Shown piece after piece: positions 1-4,795 of a stretch of DNA of 7,239 nucleotides. The notes beneath the pieces were generated by a model. It had not been told where the DNA came from. It worked only from the letters and a program-made list of their open reading frames with translations, and did not search any database. Position numbers and translations under genes: made by a program. The DNA is from Anaerolineales bacterium (lineage in GTDB: Bacteria; Chloroflexota; Anaerolineae; Anaerolineales; DRMV01): NCBI GenBank assembly GCA_026991215.1, contig JALXBY010000092.1, positions 1 through 7,239 on the forward strand. Direction: 5' to 3'. Numbering within the stretch: position 1 is the stretch's first letter; each line of letters begins with the position of its first letter.

Positions 1-37
1 GCAAAGTCCTGCATATGCTGTTCCATCTCTTGCGCCA
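1..37 (-). CDS. Start of a minus-strand gene cut by the left edge (N-terminus only)
   Basis: Reading the minus strand from the ATG at 37 gives MAQEMEQHMQDF and then the window ends. The start is supported by a purine-rich AGAGG five bases upstream, and by an in-frame stop a short way upstream with no other ATG between. Only 12 codons and one base are visible, too few to name a family; the stretch is Met/Gln/Glu-rich and probably helical. It lies in the same direction as the 114-residue gene upstream (182-526), separated by about 144 bases, so the two could be co-transcribed. I see no convincing terminator between them. Confidence 0.5.
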
Positions 38-181
38 TGGCCGCCTCTTTCAGGATGATCCACCTTCAAAAAAGGCTTTCGCTTATAGTTGACTCCTGTG
101 CGTTGAATGGAGCGCCCCAGGGCGCGGCCAAAGGCCATGGTTCGGCTTTTTGGGAAAGGGGTGGTTTGGCGCCCCCACGGG

Positions 182-526
182 TTACCCAAAGGGGTCCAGC
201 GTTTGCCGGTGTTGCCAGAGGTGAAGCGGCAGATTGAGGCTGCGTTCTTCATCGCGCCAGGTGATGTAGGTGTGCTTCTCGTTGCCGTACAGGGTAAGGG
301 TGGCAACCAGCGCGTTGTTTTCATCATACACCAAATAGGTGCACCATTCACAGGTACACGGCCGATGGCCGTGGTGCGGGCAGGGGACTTGCGCGCCTTG
401 CTGGGCCCGGGCTTCGCTCAGGCAGAAGGTGCGGCGGGTATGCAACCCCCGTTCCTGCAGGTAACGCAACAGCGCCACCCGGACCCATGCGTACGGTCGG
501 GCGATGCGAATCCGTTGATGTTCCAT
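182..526 (-). CDS. Cys/His-rich 114-residue protein of unknown function
   Basis: I do not recognise this family. The frame has codon use like its neighbours, a good ribosome-binding site (GAGGAG seven bases before the ATG at 526) and a TAA stop, which favours it over the longer antisense frame on the plus strand. The N-terminal third (residues 1-34) is Arg-rich and probably helical. Residues 49-62 form a compact cluster, CPHHGHRPCTCEWC, with four Cys and three His that could bind a metal such as zinc; C35 lies further upstream. Residues 63-100 alternate hydrophobic and polar residues (YLVYDE, ATLTLYG, HTYITW), which suggests beta strands. There is no signal peptide or membrane segment. It is transcribed away from the oxidoreductase gene and toward the partial gene at the left edge. 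Confidence 0.72.
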   Translation of the reverse strand: MEHQRIRIARPYAWVRVALLRYLQERGLHTRRTFCLSEARAQQGAQVPCPHHGHRPCTCEWCTYLVYDENNALVATLTLYGNEKHTYITWRDEERSLNLPLHLWQHRQTLDPFG

Positions 527-675
527 GGGGGGACTCCTCGCTCAAAATCTCCGAAAATCGCAGGAAGAATTTCCCGCTTTGGGGCCGCTGGTGGACTTCT
601 ATCGTACGGCCTTCCCCCCATGGGGACCCATCCGCCGTTTTGAAGGGCCGTGCCCCGCGATTTGGCCTATGTGGG

Positions 676-731
676 GAGTGGACAGTGGTGAGTGGTGAGT
701 GGTGAGTGGTCAGTGGTTAGTGGTCAGTTGG
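676..731 (+). repeat. Tandem heptanucleotide array 1 (eight units, consensus SAGTGGT)
   Basis: Eight consecutive 7-base units run without interruption: GAGTGGA, CAGTGGT, three copies of GAGTGGT, CAGTGGT, TAGTGGT and CAGTTGG. It ends ten bases before a -10-like box upstream of the oxidoreductase gene. The same heptad occurs in inverted orientation at 2090-2117. In kind it resembles the short heptanucleotide tandem repeats described in cyanobacterial genomes. It is a simple repeat and does not look coding, although an open frame beginning with a GTG inside it continues into the oxidoreductase. Confidence 0.85.
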
Positions 732-741
732 GGGATGGTGC

Positions 742-747
742 TACAAT
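742..747 (+). promoter_or_regulatory. Candidate -10 box (TACAAT) for the oxidoreductase gene
   Basis: TACAAT lies about 47 bases before the chosen ATG at 794 and directly downstream of heptad array 1. No good -35 hexamer sits 16-18 bases upstream, because the repeat array fills that space; TTAGTG at 717-722 is a weak match at 19 bases. The same TACAAT hexamer recurs before the ttuB-like gene. Confidence 0.3.
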
Positions 748-793
748 GGGGGGCCTGGGTACAAGGATGCCACTTCCTTTCTGGAGCCATGCC

Positions 794-2128
794 ATGCACG
801 TGGCCATCATCGGTGCAGGGTTTGCGGGCCTGGCCGCGGCCCACCGCCTCCAGCGGGCCGGGCTTCGGGTGACCCTTGTGGAACGGGCGACCCGGGCCGG
901 CGGTCTGGCCGGCGGCTTCCGGGAACCCCATTGGGCCTGGCACGTGGAGTACTTCTACCACCACTGGTTCGCCTCGGACCGCTACATCCTGGCCTGGTTG
1001 CGGGAGATGGGGTTGCACCAGGGCGTGCGCTTCTCCCGACCGCTGACCGTGGTGTACCACGACGGCGCGTTCTACCCCCTGGATTCCCCTGTGGCCCTCT
1101 TGCGTTTCCCTGGGCTGGGCCTGTGGGCCAAGGTGCGCATGGGCCTGGTGCTGGCCTACCTGCGGCTGACGCGGGCCTGGTCGCGGCTGGAAAAGCATAC
1201 GGCCCACGCCTGGCTCGCCCGCTGGATGGGCCGGGCCGCCTATACCACCTTGTGGGAACCTCTTCTGGAGGGCAAGTTCGGCCCCTATTACCAGGAGGTG
1301 AACATGGCCTGGTTCTGGGCCCGGGTCCATGCCCGGACCCCGCGGCTGGGCACCTACGAAGGGGGCTTTCAGGCCCTGGCCGATGCCATCGTTGCCCGGC
1401 TGCAGGCCCAGGGCGTGGAAGTGCTTCTGGGCCGGGAGGTGCTCCAGGTGACCGGCGAGGCCGGGGCCTTTCATCTGGTGACCCGTACCGCGCAGGGGGA
1501 AACCCAAACCCTGGGTTCCTTTGCCGCGGTGCTCATCACCTTAGGGCCGCCCTTTTTGGAACGGGTCTGGCCCCCGGCCCGCGAGCGTCTTACGCCGCAC
1601 CTGCGCCGCCCTTACCTGGGCGCGGTGACCTTGGTGCTGGCCCTGCGCCGTCGGTTTCGGGACGAGGGGTATTACTGGTACAACATCCCCAAGCGGGCCG
1701 GCTTCCCCTTCTTGATTCTGGTGGAACACACCCACTTCGTGCCCCCGGAACACTTCGGCGGGGACCACATCCTCTATGTGGGCGATTACGTGCCGCCCGA
1801 CCACCCCTACATGCGCATGGACCGGGACGCGCTGCTGGCCACGTTCCTCCCAGGTCTGCAGCGGGTGCAGCCGGCCTTCGACCTTTCGTGGGTGCGCAAG
1901 GCCTGGCTGTTCCGCACTCCGTATGCGCAGCCCGTGCCGCTGCGGGAGGCTTCCCGCAACCTGCCCCCGCGACGGCTGACTCCCGGCCTGTACTGGGCCT
2001 CCATGAGCCACGTCTACCCCTGGGACCGGGGCACCAACTACGCGGTAGCCCTGGGTCAGGAAGTCGCCCGCCAACTCCTGCAAGACCTCCCCACTGACCA
2101 CTGTCCACTGTCCACTTCCCATTTCTAA
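794..2128 (+). CDS. FAD-dependent (NAD(P)/FAD) oxidoreductase, protoporphyrinogen-oxidase/amine-oxidase-like superfamily
   Basis: This is a 444-residue flavoprotein. A Rossmann dinucleotide-binding motif begins at once (VAIIGAGFAGLAAAHRL, with G7, G9 and G12). Glu30 ends the second strand (TLVE) where it should contact the FAD ribose, followed by the GG-rich RAGGLAGG typical of this superfamily. Near the C-terminus, GLYWASMSHVYPWDRGTNYA (about 402-421) is the expected closing FAD-contact segment. Related proteins act on amines, porphyrinogens, carotenoids or sugar nucleotides; the sequence does not tell me which substrate applies here. I chose ATG 794 because GGAG lies seven bases upstream and the Rossmann strand starts there; the frame is open back to a GTG at 692 inside the repeat array, which I reject. 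Residues 433-441 are encoded by heptad array 2, so the tail looks like a repeat-derived extension. It is probably a single-gene transcript. Confidence 0.88.
   Translation: MHVAIIGAGFAGLAAAHRLQRAGLRVTLVERATRAGGLAGGFREPHWAWHVEYFYHHWFASDRYILAWLREMGLHQGVRFSRPLTVVYHDGAFYPLDSPVALLRFPGLGLWAKVRMGLVLAYLRLTRAWSRLEKHTAHAWLARWMGRAAYTTLWEPLLEGKFGPYYQEVNMAWFWARVHARTPRLGTYEGGFQALADAIVARLQAQGVEVLLGREVLQVTGEAGAFHLVTRTAQGETQTLGSFAAVLITLGPPFLERVWPPARERLTPHLRRPYLGAVTLVLALRRRFRDEGYYWYNIPKRAGFPFLILVEHTHFVPPEHFGGDHILYVGDYVPPDHPYMRMDRDALLATFLPGLQRVQPAFDLSWVRKAWLFRTPYAQPVPLREASRNLPPRRLTPGLYWASMSHVYPWDRGTNYAVALGQEVARQLLQDLPTDHCPLSTSHF
2090..2117 (-). repeat. Tandem heptanucleotide array 2 (four units, inverted relative to array 1)
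   Basis: On the plus strand the units are CCCACTG, ACCACTG, TCCACTG and TCCACTT. The reverse complement reads as CAGTGGT-type heptads, matching array 1 at 676-731 in opposite orientation; AGTGGACAGTGG is shared exactly. The array lies inside the 3' end of the oxidoreductase gene and encodes its last residues, rather than lying between genes. The two arrays therefore flank that gene as inverted repeats about 1.36 kb apart. Confidence 0.8.
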
Positions 2129-2136
2129 CTTCCCTC

Positions 2137-2164
2137 TTGGACTCCCCATGTACAATCTATAGCA
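2137..2164 (+). promoter_or_regulatory. Candidate promoter before the ttuB-ttuA-like pair
   Basis: TTGGAC at 2137-2142 is followed after 16 bases by TATAGC at 2159-2164; a TACAAT at 2151-2156 is an alternative -10. Transcription would start roughly 25 bases before the ATG at 2195. The stretch is the only AT-rich patch between the oxidoreductase stop and the next gene. The match is moderate, and read-through from upstream cannot be excluded. Confidence 0.35.
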
Positions 2165-2194
2165 CCTTGTCCAGTCCAGGCAGGAGCACATCTT

Positions 2195-2413
2195 ATGGCA
2201 GAGAAGCAGCAAGGTACGGCCACGTTGATTCTGCGGGACCAAACCTATACGGTACCGGCCGGGCTTACGGTTCGGGAGGCCATCCGTCAGGCGGGGCTTT
2301 CCCCCGAAGCCGTGTTGCCCACGCGAGATGGGGAACTTATCCCCGAAGACGAGCGCCTGAAGGCGGGCGACGTGATTAAACTCATCGCGGTGATTTCGGG
2401 TGGAGGTGTTTGA
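2195..2413 (+). CDS. ttuB: Ubiquitin-like sulfur carrier protein, MoaD/ThiS (TtuB-type)
   Basis: This 72-residue beta-grasp protein is the likely sulfur donor for the thiolase encoded next. In the Thermus system TtuB is adenylated, thiocarboxylated on its C-terminal glycine, and then hands sulfur to TtuA for tRNA 2-thiolation. Features seen: two opening strands (TLILRDQTYTV), the helix LTVREAIRQAGL (24-35), the loop LPTRDGELIPEDERL, then GDVIKLIAVISGGG (58-71), as in MoaD/ThiS proteins. The start has CAGGAG eight bases upstream. The last residues are Gly69-Gly70-Gly71-Val72, so the usual exposed Gly-Gly end is capped by a valine; a protease may need to remove it, or the family here tolerates it. 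The stop overlaps the next ATG by one base, showing tight coupling. The symbol is by context with TtuA; a MoaD or ThiS role is less likely. Confidence 0.85.
   Translation: MAEKQQGTATLILRDQTYTVPAGLTVREAIRQAGLSPEAVLPTRDGELIPEDERLKAGDVIKLIAVISGGGV
2402..2407 (+). promoter_or_regulatory. Ribosome-binding site of ttuA embedded in the diglycine codons of ttuB
   Basis: GGAGGT lies five bases before the ATG at 2413 and is made of the codons for Gly70 and Gly71 of the sulfur carrier. The same bases therefore specify the functional C-terminal glycines and recruit ribosomes for the partner enzyme. Confidence 0.75.
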
Positions 2414-3363
2414 TGCGGTGCCGGAAGTGCAAAGCCAGGGCCGTGATTTACATGCGGCAACATCGGCTGGCCTTGTGCAAGGACCACTTCCTGGAGTGGT
2501 TCGTCAAGTACACCCAGGAGACCATCCGCCGTTACCGTATGTTCACCCGCCAGGACCGGATTCTCGTGGCCGTCTCCGGCGGGAAGGATTCTCTGGCCCT
2601 CTGGGATGTGCTCTGGCAGTTGGGGTATCAGGCCGATGGGTTGTACATCGGGTTGGGGATCGACGGCGGCATCCAGTACTCCGACCGGTCCCGGTCGCTG
2701 GTGGAGGCCTTTGCCCGCGAGCGGGGGCTGAAACTCATCGTCGAGGACGTGCGGGAGGCCTATGGGGAAGGCATCCCCGAGATGGCCCGCCGCTCGCGGC
2801 GGGGCCGCGGCAAGCCCTGCTCGGTATGCGGCCTGGTCAAGCGCCACATCATGAACCGGGTGGCCCGGGAGCAAGGCTATACCGTGCTGGCCACCGGCCA
2901 CAACCTGGACGACGAAGTGGCCGTGCTCTTTGGCAACGTGATGACCTGGCAGGTGGGCTACCTGGCCCGGCAGGGGCCGGTGCTGCCCGAACGGGATGGC
3001 CTGGTGCGCAAGGTCAAGCCCCTGGTGCGCTTCTACGAGCGGGAAACGGCCGCGTACGCGCTGTTGCGGGGCATTCGGTACATCTACGACGAGTGCCCCT
3101 TTGCCCAGGGCGCGACCTCGATTTACTACAAGGAACTGCTCAACAAGTTGGAGGAATCCCGCCCTGGCGCCAAACTCCAGTTCTACCTGGGCTTCCTCCG
3201 GGCCAAGGAGCAGGGTGCGTTTGCCCATATCCAGGAGCAGGCCGAGGAAGCCCTGCACGCCTGTGAGGTCTGTGGCCAGCCAACGACCGCACCGGGTATG
3301 TGCGCCTTCTGTCGCCTCACCGCTCCCCTGCGGGTTTCCCTGAACCCGCCCGTTTCGGCCTGA
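2413..3363 (+). CDS. ttuA: tRNA 2-thiouridine synthetase, TtuA/TtcA family (adenine nucleotide alpha hydrolase, PP-loop)
   Basis: This 316-residue protein activates the C2 oxygen of a tRNA uridine with ATP and replaces it with sulfur; in Thermus TtuA this makes 2-thio-ribothymidine-54, which stabilises tRNA at high temperature. In order: an N-terminal zinc finger (C3, C6, C22, H25 as candidate ligands), the PP-loop SGGKDS at 55-60, PCSVCG with C136 and C139, the ATGHNLDDE motif at 160-168, C228 in YDECPF, and a C-terminal finger with C284, C287, C297 and C300. C136, C139 and C228 match the three cysteines that hold the catalytic 4Fe-4S cluster in this family; TtcA, which modifies C32, lacks the two zinc fingers. 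ATG 2413 follows an embedded GGAGG and overlaps the sulfur-carrier stop, so a TTG one codon earlier is not needed. It probably forms a two-gene unit with the carrier. Confidence 0.92.
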   Translation: MRCRKCKARAVIYMRQHRLALCKDHFLEWFVKYTQETIRRYRMFTRQDRILVAVSGGKDSLALWDVLWQLGYQADGLYIGLGIDGGIQYSDRSRSLVEAFARERGLKLIVEDVREAYGEGIPEMARRSRRGRGKPCSVCGLVKRHIMNRVAREQGYTVLATGHNLDDEVAVLFGNVMTWQVGYLARQGPVLPERDGLVRKVKPLVRFYERETAAYALLRGIRYIYDECPFAQGATSIYYKELLNKLEESRPGAKLQFYLGFLRAKEQGAFAHIQEQAEEALHACEVCGQPTTAPGMCAFCRLTAPLRVSLNPPVSA

Positions 3364-3407
3364 GTTCGCACCTGGCACCTTCCCAAACTGCCACCCCCTG
3401 GACGACA

Positions 3408-3452
3408 TCGGCTGACTGCCGCAGCCGACTGCTGACTGCCGACCGCTGACTG
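3408..3452 (+). repeat. Tandem heptanucleotide array 3 (CTGACTG/CCGACTG type)
   Basis: Units read CTGACTG, CCGCAG (one base short), CCGACTG, CTGACTG, CCGACCG and CTGACTG, lying 45 bases after the ttuA stop. The reverse complement, CAGTCAG, shares CAGT with arrays 1 and 2 but is a different variant. The first units also form a seven-base-pair hairpin (TCGGCTG at 3408-3414 with CAGCCGA at 3422-3428). No T-run follows it, so it is not a clear terminator. Confidence 0.75.
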
Positions 3453-3461
3453 CTTGCATAA

Positions 3462-3510
3462 CCCTTTGGGAGGAAGGGGAGACGCGGCGCGCCAAAGGGC
3501 CGCATCCCCT
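3462..3510 (+). promoter_or_regulatory. Structured leader of the first small paralogue (hairpin with possible pseudoknot)
   Basis: AGGGGA (3475-3480) and GCGGC (3484-3488) can pair with GCCGC (3499-3503) and TCCCCT (3505-3510), an 11-pair stem with a small internal bulge. Its loop (3489-3498) contains CCAAAGG, which is complementary to CCTTTGG at 3463-3469 upstream, so a loop-to-upstream pseudoknot is possible. The structure ends two bases before the strong ribosome-binding site at 3513-3520. It could affect translation or RNA stability; no known riboswitch class is recognised. Confidence 0.35.
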
Positions 3511-3512
3511 GC

Positions 3513-3520
3513 AAGGAGGT
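3513..3520 (+). promoter_or_regulatory. Ribosome-binding site AAGGAGGT that decides the start of paralogue 1
   Basis: The sequence touches an ATG at 3521, which is too close for normal initiation, and sits six bases before a second in-frame ATG at 3527. The second paralogue has the matching arrangement (GGGAGGT, five bases, ATG GCC TGG), so 3527 is preferred. Confidence 0.7.
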
Positions 3521-3526
3521 ATGGTT

Positions 3527-3784
3527 ATGGTCTGGACCATTGACGAGTTGGAACACCGTTTGGACGAAATCAAAACCCAGCGCAAAAGCGGCAATCTGGA
3601 TACGCGCGGGTATTACCGCAGCCTTCTCCAGTTGGCCGTGGAACTGGCTTCATCCCTGCTGGACGAACTGGAGCAGGGCGAAGCCCATATGCAGGACCAG
3701 GACGTCCGTAAACAAATTCCGCTCCTCTTGACCTTCGTCGAGGACCAAATCGGCCGCTTCCGCGCCCGTGAGGATGCGAGGTAA
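3527..3784 (+). CDS. Small helical protein of unknown function, paralogue 1
   Basis: I do not recognise the family. The 85-residue product begins MVWTIDELEHRLDEIKTQR and is almost wholly predicted helix, highly charged and without Cys, signal peptide or membrane segment. The segment from about residue 4 to 37 (LEHRL, EIKTQRKSGNLDTRGYY) alternates like an amphipathic helix-turn-helix hairpin and is loosely reminiscent of SHOCT-type domains, which I cannot confirm. A second block, LLQLAVELASSLLDELE (33-49), and a third, PLLLTFVEDQIGRFRAREDA, follow. A hand ungapped alignment to the next gene shows 54 identities in 85 positions, best in the first 48 and last 25 residues, with a divergent middle (49-62). 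The start at 3527 is chosen from this alignment and the ribosome-binding site. A strong terminator follows, so it probably ends its own transcript. Confidence 0.82.
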   Translation: MVWTIDELEHRLDEIKTQRKSGNLDTRGYYRSLLQLAVELASSLLDELEQGEAHMQDQDVRKQIPLLLTFVEDQIGRFRAREDAR

Positions 3785-3816
3785 TGGGTAGACTCGGTCG
3801 TGCTGCCGAGACCATC

Positions 3817-3866
3817 CGGGGACTGGGTTCTGCAGGCACCCCAGTCCCCGTTGTGTTTGTTTTCTC
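3817..3866 (+). terminator. Rho-independent terminator after paralogue 1
   Basis: CGGGGACTGGG (3817-3827) pairs perfectly with CCCAGTCCCCG (3840-3850) around a 12-base loop, giving an 11-base-pair GC-rich stem. It is followed at once by the T-rich tail TTGTGTTTGTTTTCTC (3851-3866). It lies 32 bases after the TAA of paralogue 1 and should separate it from paralogue 2. Confidence 0.88.
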
Positions 3867-3890
3867 ATCGTGGGCACGTCGGACTTCGAC

Positions 3891-3896
3891 TATACT
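3891..3896 (+). promoter_or_regulatory. Candidate -10 box (TATACT) for paralogue 2 and the dtd operon
   Basis: TATACT lies 25 bases beyond the terminator tail and 85 bases before the ATG at 3982. No good -35 hexamer is seen 16-18 bases upstream (TCGTGG at 3868-3873 is weak). Its position just after a strong terminator supports a new transcription start here. Confidence 0.4.
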
Positions 3897-3981
3897 CTTC
3901 CCCTGGGGGATGCGAGAAGCCCTGGGCAGTACCGGCCCGCGACGTGCATCTTCCCGAATACCCCTCGAAGGGAGGTTGGCT

Positions 3982-4242
3982 ATGGCCTGGAGCATCGACC
4001 AACTGGAAGCCCGGTTGCGGGAAATCAAGGCCCAACGCAAAGCCGGCGCGCTGGACGAGCGGGCGTACTACAAGGCCCTGTTGGAACTGGCCGTGGAGCT
4101 TTCGACATCCCTGCTGGACGAACTGGACGCCAACGGCGGCCGCATCGAGGAACGGGACATCCGAACCCAGGTCCCGTTGATTCTGGCCTTCGTGGAGGAC
4201 CAAATCCAACGTTTCCGGGCCCGGGAAGACGCCCGGAAGTAA
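3982..4242 (+). CDS. Small helical protein of unknown function, paralogue 2
   Basis: This 86-residue product begins MAWSIDQLEARLREIKAQR and is the tandem duplicate of the preceding gene, with 54 of 85 aligned positions identical by hand count. Conserved blocks are the N-terminal LEARL-EIK-QRK-G-LD-R-YY region (8-30), LLELAVELSTSLLDEL (33-48) and LAFVEDQIQRFRAREDA near the end. These may be surfaces for self-association or partner binding. The middle (about 49-62) differs (DANGGRIEERD here), so the copies may bind different partners or be on their way to specialising. GGGAGGT lies five bases before the ATG. The frame is open further upstream, with an ATG at 3910, but homology to the first copy stops at 3982. 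It is followed after 58 bases by dtd and is probably cotranscribed with it. No function can be assigned. Confidence 0.85.
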   Translation: MAWSIDQLEARLREIKAQRKAGALDERAYYKALLELAVELSTSLLDELDANGGRIEERDIRTQVPLILAFVEDQIQRFRAREDARK

Positions 4243-4300
4243 CGCACGCGGGGGCCAGAGTCCCCTTTGTTTCCCCCACGAAAACCCCAGGAGGTGCACC

Positions 4301-4759
4301 ATGCGGGTGTTGCTGCAGCGGGTGGCCTGGGCCCGGGTCAACGTGGGCGGCCATACCATTGCAGAAATCGGCCCCGGCGTGTTGTTGCTCGTCGGGGTCA
4401 CCCACGGGGATTCGGAAGCCGAAGCCCGCTACCTGGCCCGAAAGGTGGCCAACCTGCGCATCTTCGAAGACGACGAAGGCAAGATGAACCGCAGCCTCAA
4501 GGACGTGCAGGGCGAGGCTCTGGTGGTCTCCCAGTTCACCCTGTACGCCGATACCTCCCGGGGGCGTCGGCCTTCCTTCGTGTACGCTGCCCGGCCGGAG
4601 CACGCCGAACCCCTGGTGGAGGCCTTCGCCCGCTTCCTGCAGGAAGAGGGCATCCCGGTTCAGACCGGCCAGTTTGGGGCCTACATGCAGGTAGAATTGT
4701 GCAACGACGGCCCGGTGACCATCTGGCTGACCCGGGAAGCCGAAACCGAAACCCCTTGA
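4301..4759 (+). CDS. dtd: D-aminoacyl-tRNA deacylase (D-Tyr-tRNA deacylase)
   Basis: The 152-residue cytosolic homodimer hydrolyses D-amino acids, and also glycine, mischarged on tRNA, recycling the tRNA and keeping D-residues out of proteins. It is full length for the family (about 145-150). It opens with MRVLLQRV and carries the SQxxL signature as SQFTLYAD (77-84) followed by TSRGRRPSF (85-93). Near the C-terminus FGAYMQVEL and NDGPVTI hold the cross-subunit Gly137-Pro138 that rejects L-amino acids by chiral proofreading. Catalysis is through RNA, so no classic catalytic triad is expected. The start has AGGAGGT six bases upstream. It leads the operon with the HIT-RidA gene, 36 bases away, a sensible partner in quality control. 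Confidence 0.96.
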   Translation: MRVLLQRVAWARVNVGGHTIAEIGPGVLLLVGVTHGDSEAEARYLARKVANLRIFEDDEGKMNRSLKDVQGEALVVSQFTLYADTSRGRRPSFVYAARPEHAEPLVEAFARFLQEEGIPVQTGQFGAYMQVELCNDGPVTIWLTREAETETP

Positions 4760-4795
4760 CCACTCCCCATCGACGCGGTTGACGAGGCCGGACCC

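Noticed and set aside
82..87. -10-like TATAAG on the minus strand upstream of the partial left-edge gene
   Set aside because: The hexamer is good but no -35 box is found at 16-18 bases; the gene may equally be read from the 114-residue gene upstream.
112..136. Short GC palindromes (GCGCC-loop-GGCGC and GGCC-AAA-GGCC)
   Set aside because: Short stems without a following T-run on either strand, as expected by chance in GC-rich DNA.
616..625. CCCCATGGGG palindrome in the divergent intergenic region
   Set aside because: A ten-base palindrome without a second copy or clear position relative to a promoter; not enough for an operator call.
107..643. 178-codon open frame on the plus strand
   Set aside because: It lies antisense to the 114-residue minus-strand gene, which has a proper ribosome-binding site and natural codon use; the plus frame reads as low-complexity Gly/Arg/Pro-rich protein without domains.
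692..793. N-terminal extension of the oxidoreductase from a GTG at 692
   Set aside because: It would translate the heptad repeat and lacks a spaced ribosome-binding site; the Rossmann fold begins right at the ATG at 794, preceded by GGAG.
710..1507. 265-codon minus-strand open frame
   Set aside because: It is antisense to the oxidoreductase and its Pro/Gly/His-rich composition is typical of a shadow frame in GC-rich DNA.
2287..3594. 435-codon minus-strand open frame opposite ttuB and ttuA
   Set aside because: It is a GC-rich shadow of two clearly recognisable plus-strand genes and contains no domain I recognise.
4250..4271. Possible terminator between paralogue 2 and dtd (GGGGG, loop, TCCCC, then TTTGTTT)
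   Set aside because: Only four to five pairs including one G-U, and the T tail is interrupted; too weak to call, and dtd is close enough to be cotranscribed.
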